DNA of 64,000 nt from Rhopalosiphum padi (GCF_020882245.1 NC_083599.1:24128865-24192864); one strand, 5' to 3'. Positions 22,944 through 34,914 are shown, counted from the first letter of the stretch. Translations and numbers: made by a program. Notes: a model not told the origin generated them from the letters alone.

Positions 22944-23569
22944 GACTAGCATGAAAGTTTGTATAAATATGTTGTAAATAATTTTTATTTTATAATATTT
23001 AGATAAGTTCTCCATAATATATATATAATGTAAAAAAATAAAAATAAAAATATTATTATTTGAATTTAATATTGATTTATTTTATATAAAATAATACAAA
23101 TCACATAACACCGAGAAAAAATATTTATTTCATGAATAAAATAAATATGAAATATATTAGAACAACGCATTATTGATATTGCAGTAGTGAATGAATAGGT
23201 TACTTCTGATAGCAAAATTTTAAGGAGTGTTTTGTTTGGTAGTATCTTTTTATATTTTACTCAGAAATAAAAAAATATTTTAAAATTAATAAGACCTAGA
23301 CGTACGAAATTGGTTGTACAAATTATTCGTAAAATTTTAGTTGTATTAATTACGTACTTACACGTATCGTGTCGTTTGGTTTATTGGTTACAGAACACGT
23401 CAAATGTGTACATTTTTAAGAACAGATATATATAAATGTACAATTGTCGTGATCATACTTATATCTATAGTATATTATAATGGGTAAATGTAAGTTCCAA
23501 CACGAGACCTAGCAGGTAAAAAAAATACTTTTGTTAGTTTTATATATAACCAGCTTGTCTTCTTCACAG

Positions 23570-23736
23570 GATCAAGATCATAAAAAGTATATGAGCAAAA
23601 GTCAGATGGAGTCGGATACAGTTGAAAAGTATAAAGCGCAACCTTTAAACCGGCTAATAAGCCGATTGCGTTCGTGTCGCACCAAGTGCGGAATATCAAA
23701 CTGATGTTTCCCAAACCGCCTGGTCGTCAAGCCTAG
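23570..23736 (+). pseudogene. Degenerate second last-exon, copy 3
   Basis: This is the same paralogue as at 1788 (SQDQDHKKYMSKSQMES and EKYKAQP), with a further 28-bp-scale deletion near its start and the same frameshift before the KPANKPIAFVS-type tail. The shared frameshift shows the copies descend from one already broken exon. Confidence 0.6.
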
Positions 23737-24339
23737 AATTTAAGACTTTGATCACCATGTAAATTTCAATAATCTCAACCATTTTTTATGACTTCCAACA
23801 TTTAATTAGGTATTTTTTAAAAATTATTGTTTTTGAACTACAGCTGATCGGTTATCATTTTTATTTTATTATAGGAACTCAGATAAGTTCACCAAACTTT
23901 CACTACACATGACAATACTATGATGTGTGGCTAATATAATGAAAAAAAAAAAGAAAAATATATTATTATTTGAATTTATTTGATTTTTTTAATTTAATAT
24001 AATATAAATCAGATGTTTTAAAACCCCAGAACACTAAGAAAAAATAGTTATTTTATGAATAAATATGAAATATATTAGACCTATATAGTTGCCATCCAAC
24101 GTATTATGGATATTGCATTAGTGAATGGATAGGTTGCTCCTGATATCAAAACATTAAGGTTTAAATAAACGATTTTTATAAATTTAATATATTTTAACAG
24201 AATATTACTCAATTACGTTATTTACCACTTTTTAACCATAACTTATAAATACATTATTTAAATCAATTATCGTAGATTTAAATAATTTTACCATCATTTG
24301 AATATTTTTTAAGTTATCTAATTATAATTGTTCTTTACG

Positions 24340-25430
24340 ATATAAGCTCATTGTTGTATAAACAACCTTGATGTATCAGTCTACCATTTTTAAATTGTTG
24401 AAAACACAAATAATATTAAGTAAGAGAACTAAGAAATAGGCACAATTCATTGCTTTTTTTTTGTTTAGAAAATCATGGATTCTATTAAAAGGCAGTATAC
24501 GAATTTGTTAAATGTTCTAAAAAACCACTTTATTTTATCCCCGAAATTTCAAACAGTAGTTGAATAAAGTTTACTTGTTTGTAAGTTTTTTATGATTTTA
24601 AATGCTATTACTTAAAGTTTCAAATTCTAAAAAAGTAAATTAACATAAACTATAATCAAATTCATTTATGAAACAGTATATTTCAAAATATTTGTTTTTG
24701 ATAGTTAGGTACTTAACTTTGGTAAAATTTTACTACTCTATTTTAAGGTTATTGCTTTAAAAATAAAAGGTTAAAATTTAATTTTTACTACATCAATATG
24801 TTAATAATATATTTAATTTATTAAAATCACTTCTTTGTTGAGTAAATTAATCATAATTTAATTTATTTCACTGTTATAAAATAATATGTTTATATATATT
24901 GTTATTTTAATTTTTTTTTAAATTGGTTAAAATACCATTGTAAAGTAATTATCAACAGTTACCAACAATAACTAATGTATAACTAACTCAACTTAAAATG
25001 TTATTATCAACAAAAGTACCTATACGTATTTTTCTAGATAATATTCTTATTTCTTACCTTTAAATTTGATAGTAGGTAAATTTACAATAATATTATATAT
25101 TCTGCTGAACGCAAATTTGTTATGATATACCTTTAGTATAAGACACAGACAACTCATGCGGGTATGTCAAAAAAAAAAAAATAAAACTGTTTGTAACATG
25201 AGCTCCTATCAATACAACCATTGTGGTATTTTTAATTTATCAAAAAAAAATAAGTATATCCGCTTTAGGTGCTTATTATAATATAATATAATATTATATG
25301 ATATACTATTTTATTATAATTTATGAGCTCATGATGTGTATGTTTTATGCTATTTTTAAATGTTTTAAGTTGTTTTTTCTATAGCATACTATTTGTCGAT
25401 AGTTACAATTTCGATTAATACATTTTGTAC
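24340..25430. other. AT-rich sequence without recognised features
   Basis: No reading frame, repeat copy or structured element was found here. Confidence 0.4.
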
Positions 25431-25640
25431 ATAATTGAGTATAATTATCTAGAAACCTAATTGTAGCTCAAATTGGAATATCACTATAGATATTTAAAGG
25501 GCAGATATATTATGCTTTCATTAAGGTTTTATTTAATGGTTTTTAATATTATAATGATAGACATATGACATACATTCATTAACATTTATTATTAAGTATT
25601 TCCAAAACTTATTTAAATTTCGATTAAAAATTAATAATAC
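25430..25640 (-). repeat. Repeat H fragment, inverted
   Basis: The reverse complement matches about 18160-18430, including the TTTAAATATCTA and ATTCCAATTTGA words. Confidence 0.6.
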
Positions 25641-25834
25641 TATTATTATTATTATTTTAATAGGTAAGGCTCCAATAATTAAATCGAAACGTTATGCGTT
25701 TAATAAGAATTAATTATCTTAAGTGATTCTTATTACACGAATACAATATTATATCAACGACATTACGGTAGTCGCTGCTGGTTTTTAACATACGTAAGTA
25801 ATACAGTGTAATCGTAAATCATAAAATAAATACG

Positions 25835-26239
25835 AAAATAGACCTCTGCTGATCGGTGAGCGTCGATAGAAAAAGATGTATGATATTGTTTTTTATTTCA
25901 ATAACACCAATAGGAATAAATAAATATTATACGAGTTACAATAAATTTAATTATGATATAATCATTATACATTTAAAAACCCATTATATGGATATATCTT
26001 AATAACTCATGTACACGATTAATGAAGTTTCTCGATTTACACAAGGTAAATAGAAATGTGATAGGTAGTAAAAATTTCAAGCAATTTTTTTATTTATAAC
26101 AAATTACAAAATTACATTTAAATAACGAATTTTATCTAAATTTTAACTTCAAATGTCTTTACAAAATTAAGTTATTGCTATAGTATAAATTTAAGAGAGT
26201 AGTATGAAAAAACCGACTTACCGGCTAGTGTTACAGATC
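25835..26239 (+). repeat. Repeat E, upstream part of gene G
   Basis: It is nearly identical to 57255-57652, and part is inverted at 11150-11330. It contains GCTGATCG|GTGAGCG (possible donor) and ends ACCGGCTAGTGTTACAGATC, where the MULE is inserted. Confidence 0.65.
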
Positions 26240-28264
26240 CGATGATATTGAATTGAGTCCATGCTACTTTTATGTGTTTGAATTGAGTCCAGGGTATTAT
26301 CTTAATATCTTTGAATTGAGTCCGTATAGATAAAATGTCATAACTACTTGTTAAGCCGGTGACCATGAGCCTTGCACATCATATTATACCGGATACGTAA
26401 CGATAACGGATATTCATCTACGGTGGTATAAAGTTACTCGTTCAAAATCAATCAGTCGTGCCGAATACTTCGTGAACACACAATTAGTTAATACTTACAC
26501 AATAATTATCAAATTATAACGAGTGAAAAATGGAGTGTATGTTAAGTGAGAAACAAAAAACAATAAAAATTATTAAAGGTTTTAAGTTTCGATTCCATAA
26601 AATGTTGCAAGGCGAGGTTCAACGGTGGACATGTTGTAAAAACTCGTGTAAGTGTTTTTTTAAATTAACCTCTGATAATGTTATGTCAGAAATCATCAAT
26701 GAACACAGACATGATAAGTGTGACGAAAATGTACTTACTAGACAGAAAATCAGCAACGCTGTTAAAAGGAAAGCTGTGGATGATATTTCTGTCCGGCCAT
26801 CGAAGATTTTACATAATGAGTTTAAAAATGGTGACATTTCAACTCTCACGACAAACGGCGTTATTTTAATCAAACAAAACATTCACCATGCTCGTTCGCT
26901 GCTTCATCCAAAATTACCTAAAAGTACCCATGAGACTCAAAATGCATTAAAATCAATGAATATTATAACAAATAATGACGAGAACTTTATGTTTTTGAAT
27001 GATTTCGAAAATTCGATAGTAGGATTTTCAACAAAAATTAATTTAGATGTTTTGTGTGATGTAAAAAATATATATATTGACGGGACGTTTAAGAGCTGTC
27101 CTAAATACTTTACCCAAATTTTTACGATTCATGGTTACTATAAAGATTCATATGTTCCTCTAGTGTTTTTTTTGTTGTCCACGAAAGAGTCGAATATTTA
27201 TGTAAAAGCATTTCAACATATTATTAATTATTGTACATCGCTAAGTTTAACATTTAGCCCTTCAGAAATTTATGTAGATTTCGAAATTGGAATCCATAAT
27301 GCAATGAAAGAAGTATGGACCGATGTTAGAATTAAAGGGTGTCGATTCCATTTGGGTCAAAGTTGGTGGCGTACAATTCAGAAGTTAGGTCTATCTAAAG
27401 AATACAAGTCTGATTCTGAGAAAAGTAGATATCTCAAGTATTTTTTTGGATTGCCATTTTTAAATGAAAATAACGTAGTCCAATGTTTCACGGAAGATTT
27501 GATGGCAATAAAACCATCTGATGACGAAAAAATTGATAGTTTTACAGATTACATTTTAAATAACTACGTTGACAATGATGTTGCACAGTTTCCCCCCAAA
27601 GTTTGGAGTGATTTTTCAGCAACCACTAATCGGACCACTAACAGTTGTGAAAGTTTTCATGCAAAATTAAATGCCTTTTTTCATTCGGGACATCAAAATA
27701 TTTTTATTCTTGTGGACACTCTTCTGGGAATACAGTCCGATATATATATAAAACTAAGAAGCAGAGCAAAAAGACCATGTAAAAAACATTAGAAAAAGAA
27801 AATTTTTTACGAGAGCAGACAAACAAATACATAAATATGCAAATTGGCAGATTTGACTTTTTAAAATCTGTATCATTTAAATTTTTACCAGCAACTATTT
27901 AATTATAAACATTATTACATTACACATAAATATTATTATTTTTAATTGACTCATTATACCTACTTATTATTATTTATTATATGATTAAAAAAAAACAGTG
28001 TACCTATGCAATCATACATAATAATTATTATTTTTAATATTTTTTAATTAATTAACTCTATACTTATTATTATTATGATTAAAAATACAATCACACACAT
28101 TTTTAGGAGACTACTCAGCCAACCTCCACGTGGTGTCTTCTGGGTAACGCTAATAGGCTGAAGGGACTCAACTCGAACAACCTAAAAATATTGGTCGGAC
28201 TCAACTCCGATAACCAAAAGTATTTGCGGGACTCAATTCAATATTTGGGACTCAATTCAATGTT
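26240..28264 (+). mobile_element. MULE transposon with GAATTGAGTCC terminal motifs
   Basis: The element interrupts a sequence found whole at 57630-57670 and at 11120-11160, so its borders are read directly: left ...TTACAGATC|CGATGATATTG, right ...AATGTT|ATCACCTAGAA. The left end has three GAATTGAGTCC motifs (26250-26260, 26280-26290, 26313-26323). The right end has four in the opposite sense (28163, 28197, 28228, 28247). ATC may be a 3-bp target repeat; the 8-10-bp repeat usual for MULEs is not seen. Confidence 0.8.
26530..27905 (+). CDS. MULE transposase with N-terminal FLYWCH, frameshifted near C-terminus
   Basis: The open frame from the ATG at 26530 runs 420 codons to 27792. Residues 1-60 are a FLYWCH domain (KTIKIIKGFKFRF, QRWTCCKNSCKCF, INEHRHDK). 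Residues about 170-300 are the MULE catalytic core: IYIDGTFKSCP holds the first Asp, EIYVDFEIGIHNAM the second, and GCRFHLGQSWWR the C/H motif between them and the helical insert. A later Glu in NSCESFHAKLN is the likely third acid. MULE transposases cut and join element ends using this D/D/E triad. In a run of six A at about 27780 one base is missing: the next frame continues TLEKENFLREQTNKYINMQI and ends KFLPATI, the normal C-terminus. Thus about 40 residues are lost. The gene sits centrally in its element. Confidence 0.85.
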
Positions 28265-28267
28265 ATC

Positions 28268-28517
28268 ACCTAGAATATTATAGATGACCTGCAAACAATC
28301 CCAACTTGCTCGACCGAATGGAAACAATCCTAACCAACAAAATTACATATAACAATTATAATGATAAAAGGGTTGTACTTGAAGATAAAATGCACAATTT
28401 AACCCACGGTCATTATAGACTAGAGTTAGTTATAACATACAATTATTTTAAAATAGTTTTTAATATTTCTAAATTTATACAGGGACGAAGAGTTGACTGA
28501 AATGATAATTGAGAATG
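28268..28517 (+). CDS. Putative small spliced gene G, copy 2, split from its upstream by a MULE
   Basis: The frame METILTNKITYNNYN to HGHYRLE is kept. Here the donor reads TAGAGTTAGT instead of TAGAGTAAGT, so splicing to the GAC GAA-type second exon (after TATACAG at about 28482) may be weakened, and the second exon starts GGACGAAGAG. It faces the 157-aa gene at 28631 tail-to-tail. Confidence 0.3.
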
Positions 28518-28630
28518 AAAATTAGTATTTTATAATACTTAACTATAACAACAAAAAAAAGACCATTGTTAAAATATGATTTTTGTTTATTAAATAATAA
28601 AAATACATTGAATATAGGTACATTAAAATT

Positions 28631-29104
28631 TTAAGAATTATTTATAAACCATTTTTTTAATACAAATGCTTTATACAATGTACATTTGGTAGTATTAAAT
28701 TTCGTGTGTAAGATACATCGAGGTAGTGTATTGTCATAAGCCAAGTTATCTGTACGAGGACACATTAGGTCTTCCATATTCATGACATTGGTGTAAGGCA
28801 AAAACTCACTAATAATTGTATTTTTCTGCAAACCTATGACGTAAATTGTGTTGTATTTGATCGATTGAAATATTTTTTCTATTTCCGTGTACTCCACGTC
28901 GCCGCAATCTAATGTCAAGCCGTGGTACCGTCGTATAAGCCAATTGTTTACGATCCTACTTTTTGCATCTTGTGTTAAAGAAGAGTGCTTGAACACCCAT
29001 TGTTGCATAGTACAAGATTTTATGTCCACAATAGACATCTCTTTAATTTTGTACTCACTTTTCACTCCAAGAACGCATTGGATATCCAAAATAGCGGAAG
29101 ACAT
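28631..29104 (-). CDS. 157-aa protein of a widespread uncharacterised arthropod family (RNase-H-like fold suspected)
   Basis: This is an intact frame from the ATG at 29104. It begins MSSAILDIQCVLGVKSEYKI, followed by KEMSIVD, WVFKHS, NNWLIRRYHGLTLDCGDVEY, NTIYVIGLQKNTI, MEDLMCPRTDNLAY, RCILH and KCTLYKAF, and ends LKKWF. The order of a D-x-Q strand, an acidic IKE/VD strand, HGL, IYVxGxxK, CPxxxxL and paired C/H positions is shared by many unnamed insect proteins. The first strands resemble motif I of DEDD exonucleases, but that is my inference. AATAAA-type sequence follows on the minus strand. A 5'-truncated copy is at 10373. It diverges from leader C at 29800 and converges on gene G. Confidence 0.6.
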   Translation of the reverse strand: MSSAILDIQCVLGVKSEYKIKEMSIVDIKSCTMQQWVFKHSSLTQDAKSRIVNNWLIRRYHGLTLDCGDVEYTEIEKIFQSIKYNTIYVIGLQKNTIISEFLPYTNVMNMEDLMCPRTDNLAYDNTLPRCILHTKFNTTKCTLYKAFVLKKWFINNS

Positions 29105-29214
29105 TGTAGTTCGTATAAAGATGTAGTAAATACTTTTTTCAGACCGTCTGCGATGTATAGTATTGATTTTTAAATTTAAATGATATACGCACGGCTATAT
29201 TTGATTACGTTAAC

Positions 29215-29420
29215 TGTTACGTTTCCGTATGTTCTTTTTGGATGAGAATAGGTTTTTGATTTTCTTCAAGTAAACGCTCAAATTTAGGTAATTTAGACAA
29301 ATACGATTTGATGGACTGTCTGAGATTTAAAAAAAATTATTTGGTTTCACTATCCAGAGAACTTCCAAACACGTTCAAGTCTGTAGCACGACTAATGAGC
29401 ACAATAATGTTTTTACATCG
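29215..29420 (-). pseudogene. Unrecognised degraded coding fragment upstream of the 157-aa gene
   Basis: On the minus strand two adjoining frames look coding. The first reads SPRCKNIIVLISRATDLNVF then GSSLDSETK and a stop; after a frameshift it continues LRQSIKSYLSKLPKFERLLE and ENQKPILIQKEHTET. Codon use and amphipathic spacing suggest a real but broken protein. I do not recognise the family. It may be an upstream exon or a neighbour of the 157-aa gene. Confidence 0.4.
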
Positions 29421-29454
29421 AGGGGATAAATGATTAATTGATTAATTTACATTC

Positions 29455-30107
29455 AATAATCGACTATATATTTATTTAATGACTCATAAATTTAAAGTTG
29501 TGATTAATTTGATCATATTTATTTTATTAAATTAGTACAAATTTGTAATGATATTATCACAGTACAGTTATTATTATTGACATTTTAATAAGTTGTATAT
29601 AAACCTCGATAAGATCGTACGATTGATCTAATAGTTTGTTTGAAATTGAAACAATAATAGTGTATAATCGACTATTATTATTCAATAATCGACTATATAT
29701 TTATTTAATGACTCATAAATTTAAAGTTGTACGAATTAGTACAAATTTGTAATGAAATTATCACAGTACAGTTATTATTGTTGACATTTTAATAAGTTGT
29801 ATATAAACCTCGATAAGATCGTATGATTGATCTAATAGTGTAATAGCCGACAGCTTAAAACGTTTGTTTGAAATTGAAATAATAATTGTGTATTAAGTTT
29901 TATTCAGTTTTTTTTTCTACGAAAGTAGCGACGCGGCTTTGTCTAGGTATATCATCTAAATATTTACATGAAATATACTACTCACTATACGATTATATTT
30001 ATTATAATTATTATTATTGTATGATATTTTAGCAGAAATGGATTTTTGGAGTGTCGATCAGCAGCTTGCATTCGTGTTCGTTTTGCAGTCAACACTCGTA
30101 TCAATCT
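29455..30107 (+). promoter_or_regulatory. Leader module type C with tandemly duplicated promoter
   Basis: The promoter segment (ATAATCGACTATATATTTATTTAATG to TATATAAACC) occurs twice, with TATATAAA at 29596-29603 and at 29800-29807. Only the second continues into a full module: exon 1 ending at 29946 (GTCTAG|GTATATC), intron 29947-30032, exon 2 30033-30107 and a GTAAGT donor. Exon 2 here has gained an ATG (GAAATGG for GAATTGG), unlike the other copies. No last exon of the 63/91-aa type is seen before the next unit. Confidence 0.6.
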
Positions 30108-30710
30108 GTAAGTTTATACTCTGTTAATAATTTATTATAATAAGTTATTAAAATATAATGTCCTAGGAAAAATATTAATTTTTCGATTTTTTTTTTTTAA
30201 TTTCGATTAAAACTGTAGTTTATAATGGCTGTACACCATTTCTCGGTCCCTTTCAAATCGTTAATAATATCAATTTATTTATTTCTTGTGCATAATATCT
30301 TAATTATACAGTATAATCTAACCAAGCTATAATCTTAACAAACAAAATATTTAATATTTAGATAATTATTTTAAAAATAAAATTAGATGCAACTACAGTT
30401 GTTCGTAAAAACTTATATTGTTTTAATTATGTATGTGTTAAACGCAACGTGTCTAAATTCCAACTAGTATTGTTTATGGGTTTTGTATCTAATTTATAAT
30501 CATATACAATATGAATATTTTAATTCTGTTATCTGATGGTAAGAGAGTTGGAGAATTCCTAAATGGAAATACACTTGCATTAACTTGCAGTTAAAAGTAA
30601 AATATTTCCAGTCTTTAAAATGCACCAGGAAAAGCCCTAAAAAAGTATAACGGGTGTTTCGGCGCGAAGATATATCGGCGCTGGAAATTTCGGCTTGAAG
30701 AAATTTTGGT

Positions 30711-31172
30711 GCGGCGTTTTTTTTTTTAATTAACTATTACTATAATGAAAAATAATCATAATAAAATCGTCAATAGTGCAATCCTACCAAACATAGCTGT
30801 TATCGTGTAACGTAAAAACCGACTATAAATCTAGGTAAGATAATAATTATAAAATAATTAGGTGTCATAATATATATATTTTAACCATATAATCATGTAT
30901 TATTAAACATATAAAACTTTATTGTTATGTTATTTATTTTATATTTTTAAAATGTATTGTAATATTCAAATAATGATACACCTAATATTATTATATTATT
31001 TAATTTATATTTTTAAAATTTATGTGGGTTAATAACCTACACCTTTATCTTACCTATATAATCGGTTTTTACGTTACACGATAACAGCTATATTTGGTAG
31101 TATTGCAATATTGACGTTTTTATTATGATTATTTTTCATAATAGTAAAAGTTAATTTAAAAAAAAAACGGCG
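30711..31172. repeat. Foldback element with ~130-bp inverted arms
   Basis: The left arm (30711-30842) and right arm (31045-31172) are inverted copies with few mismatches, sharing GAAAAATAATCATAATAAAA, GTTATCGTGTAACGTAAAAA and GGTAAGATAA. The loop is about 200 bp of AT-rich DNA. Flanks contain GGCGCGAAGATATATCGGCG and CGGCGCGCAAAAACACCC. A transcript would form a long hairpin. No coding capacity was seen. Confidence 0.85.
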
Positions 31173-31609
31173 CGCAAAAACACCCAAAGTGTCGAATGGC
31201 TGTGCCGAAATGTCCGATTCCCTTAGAATCAAATGTTTATATTAGCATTATCTATTTATGATTAAATTTTCAAAATATTTTGATATTTTTTAAGCTATTT
31301 ATAGACAATTGAAATATTCGATTTTTCTAAGTTTTATTTTTTTTAAATGACTATAAACAAAAATGGCTATCTAAAAAATCGATGATCGTTCTTCATAATT
31401 TTTGTTTATAAGCATTTAAAATTCAAATGTTTAAGAAATTTATCAAAATCGCGATACTTTGCAATGAATTTTAAAGTTGAAAAATCATAAATTTTTTGTG
31501 ATTTATACCTTAGGTTAAAAAACGCAATACAAGGTTATCCATAAGTTTTCCATCAAGTAATTGTAAAAAAAAATTCCAGCTTCAATATGGAAAAAATATT
31601 AGTTATAAA

Positions 31610-31850
31610 TTACTATATTATAAATGAAAAAAAGGAAATGCTGCTGTTTTGATTTACTTATTGGAGTATTACTAATTAAAATAATAATCATAATAGTATT
31701 ATTAATTTTTAATCAAAATTTAAATAAGTTATGGAAATACTTAATATTAAATGTTAATGAATGAATGTCTATCATTATAAATTATAATATTAAAACCATT
31801 AAATAAAACAATAATAATAGTATAACATATTCGCCCTGTACATATCTACA
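31610..31850 (+). repeat. Repeat H fragment with small hydrophobic frame (46 aa)
   Basis: The frame 31624-31764 reads MKKRKCCCFDLLIGVLLIKI and ends NQNLNKLWKYLILNVNE. It resembles 18132 with one extra in-frame Cys codon. It is flanked by the TTCGCCCTGTACATATCTAC words of repeat H. Confidence 0.5.
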
Positions 31851-32417
31851 AGATTTGGACTTTCAACGGAATCTGTTGGTTCATGAAATGCAAATAACAT
31901 TTTTATTTGTACATCATGGTTGACATAAATAAAATAAGATAGTGATTGTTATAGTTATTGTAACTGTTTAATTTTAGACCTAAAGCATTTTATATTTAGT
32001 GAAATTCATACAAATGACTGATTGTGGTGTTAAAAATTTTAGTTATTTATATTTAACAGAATTTAAGATGGGGTAAATGTACTAGAATTACTAATTTGAC
32101 ACAGGCCATGCCGTACAGGAATTAAAGTTATAATAATCCATAACCTTTATAATATTATATTCAGATTGTAATCATATCATAATTTGAAATGTGAGTTACA
32201 CTTACTACTGTATAATATATATTTTACATTCAAATAGCAACTATAATTTATTTATTTTATGATTCATAACTTTATGGCCATGATTAATTTAACCTTTTTT
32301 ATTTTATTAAATTAGTATAAATTTTTCATGATATTATAACTGTACAGTTATAACCATATTAAACAAATATTAGTCAATCTCTAATCACGTCTTTATAATT
32401 GACATTTAAATAATTTT

Positions 32418-32727
32418 TATATAAACCTCGATACGATTGTACGATTGATGTTATACTGTGTAAGCCGACAGCCTAAAACGTTTGTTTGAAACAATAATAG
32501 TGTGTTAAGTATTATTCAGTTTTCTTTTTCGACGAAAGCAGCAACGCGGCGTTTTATAGGTATATCATCTAAATTTTTAGATGAAATATACTACTCACCA
32601 TACGATTATATTGATTATTATTAATATTGTATGATGTATTAGCAGAATTGGATTTTTGGAGTGTCGATCGGCAGCTCGAGTTCGTGTCCCATTTGCAGCA
32701 TTCAACAGTCAACATTCGTTTTAATAC
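32418..32727 (+). promoter_or_regulatory. Leader module type A
   Basis: TATATAAA is at 32418-32425. Exon 1 ends at 32559, the intron is 32560-32642 (83 nt) and exon 2 is 32643-32727, with a GTAAGTTAA donor. The acceptor reads GTATTAG. Confidence 0.65.
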
Positions 32728-33319
32728 GTAAGTTAAAATTTATTGAAATACAATATATGGCGAAAAATATTTCTATTAATCAATATATATATATAGACAA
32801 CCGTTAATTAATTTATATTTTCTAATATTTTTTTTAATTCCCAAAAAAAACTTGTAGTTTATATTCACTATATACTTTTATTACATTTAGTAATTTCATT
32901 ACTATAGGTAAGTAAAGTGGATTTATTATTATTATTTTTTTGGTTTGATATCCAACTTTTATAAACGGACTTTATATCCATGTATTTTTTGTACGTGATT
33001 CAGCATATATAGGTTTATGAATATTATAATATATGGTGTACCAGTCTTTAAAATTAAAGTGTTATGAGTATCGTCAGAATCACACCCATTACCAGAAAAT
33101 TACGATTTTACACGATAGTTTATTGTGGACAATTTAATTTAGTCGATACCTTGAGGTGTAAAAATCAAAAACCCTTATAACTTCTAAATACGTATTTGGT
33201 GAAAATCATTTATTATTTATTTTTCAATTTAACTACTTAGAGTTTAATATGAAATAATTTTGTAATTAGGTATAAATTATGAACTCATGTATAAATGTAT
33301 TATGTTACATTAAAAACGT

Positions 33320-33905
33320 GGAGCCGCATGGGCTTCGTCCAAACCGAATGATGTAGATGTATAACGTTATAGGACGACGTGTTTCAGAGGACGTAGCCCA
33401 TTCGGCTCCCATTTAAAAAAAAAAAGGTCAATTCCTTAATGGCTCCCATCAAAAAAGCTTTTACGAACACGTACCCAAACGGCTCTGGTTTTTTAAAACA
33501 CATATTTTTTCCCACTTCATACAGATTTAAGATCGTATCAGAAGAGGTGTAGTTAAGAATATATTGATGAACACTAACTAAATTATAAAAAAAAATGTAT
33601 AAAAAAGTACGTTTTATTGTGTTTTATTTTTTTATTGTAAAAATTTAAAAATTTAAATTGTTGGTAAATTTTTTTGGCACAATTTTTTATAAACTCAATG
33701 GGTGTTATTTTGTTTAATGAAAACTTGTCGATTATTTACGAAATGCTGAGCTCCTGTTTTTTTTTTTCATAAAATACGTTTATTTATACCAAAGATTTTG
33801 AAAAGCTTGAATTCGTATACCGTTATTACTGTAAGCGGTTTGGGAATTTACTTGTTTGTAAATTTTATTTCGATGGGAGCCGTTTAGGAATTAAGCAAAC
33901 AATGA
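33320..33905. mobile_element. Non-coding element with GGGAGCCG subterminal motifs and a stem-loop
   Basis: A 21-bp stem (33320-33340 with 33389-33409) surrounds a 48-nt loop. Beyond it come CGGCTCC-type motifs in one sense (33401, 33440, 33480) and GGGAGCCG/GGGAGCTG in the other (33872 and 33908 region). AATTCCTTAATGGCTCCCAT at about 33432 pairs with its inverted form at about 33870. Sister copies are at 40521-41110 and 62993-63720. Frames inside are short and not conserved. Confidence 0.6.
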
Positions 33906-34309
33906 ACGGGAGCTGTTTGGGATGTGCCATTCGGTTTATAACATATTATTTTCGTTGATTAAAATAAAGACAAATCAATTTTGTATTTAAATAAATATAA
34001 TTATTTTAAACCCCAAGTTTTCTAATCGAAATATTAGTCACATTTACTACTGTATACATTTTTCATTCAAATAGTGGCTATAATATATTTATTTTATGAC
34101 TCATAATTATTTTATTAAAATAGTAAATATTATTTGTAATGACATTATAAATGTATTGGACACTGATTATTATCAAAATCTAATTTTCATGTAATCATAA
34201 AAATTATTTCGTTAATGATTGAATAATACATGCCCAAATGTGTAATTGTTATCTACAAATAATAGTCAATCTCCTACCACGTCGTTATTATTGACATTTA
34301 AATAAATTT

Positions 34310-34614
34310 TATATAAACTTCGATGCGAACGTACGATTGATGTTATATTGTGTTAGCAAACAGCCTAAAACGTTTGTTGAAACAATAATAGTGTGTTAAG
34401 TATTATTCAGTTTTCTTTTTCGACGAAAGCAGCGACGTGGCCTTTTATAGGTATATCATCTTAATTTTTAGATGAAATATACTACTCACCATACGATTAT
34501 ATTTATTATTATTAATATTGTATGATGTTTTAGCGGAATTGGATTTTTGGAGTGTCGATCGGCAGCTCGAGTTCGTGTCCTATTTGCATTCAACAGTCAA
34601 CACTCATTTAATCC
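34310..34614 (+). promoter_or_regulatory. Leader module type B
   Basis: TATATAAA is at 34310-34317. Exon 1 ends at 34450, the intron is 34451-34533 (83 nt, ends TTTTAG) and exon 2 is 34534-34614, with a GTAAGTTAA donor. Confidence 0.65.
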
Positions 34615-34914
34615 GTAAGTTAAAATTTATTGAAATACAATATACGGCGAAAAATATTTCTATTAATCGATATATATTTATAGACAACCGTTAATTAATT
34701 TATATTTTCAAATTTTTTTTTTAATTCTGAAAAAAAAATGTAGTTTATAGTATACGTTCTTGGTCACTCAAATCGTAAATAGTATCAATTTAATTATTTT
34801 TTTGTATATAATATCCTTATTATTCAGTAGTACGATTTGTCATTTTTTTACGATACCAAAAAACCGGATTCACGAGAATTCAGCGCGCTGAGACAATTGA
34901 GTGCAATATAAATA

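Larger units (their letters stand above)
19920..24319 (+). repeat. Repeat unit copy 3, with one hybrid leader
   Basis: This copy contains one leader, the antisense FLYWCH element, the 63-aa last exon and the degenerate second exon. Sequence left of about 20390 matches the region upstream of leader A (39.1-39.4 kb), while sequence to the right matches leader B (41.3 kb onward). The whole A-to-B segment, about 1.9 kb elsewhere, has been lost, as expected from recombination between the two leaders. Confidence 0.7.

Noticed and set aside
28887..29173. Plus-strand frames opposite the 157-aa gene
   Set aside because: Shadow frames without conserved motifs.
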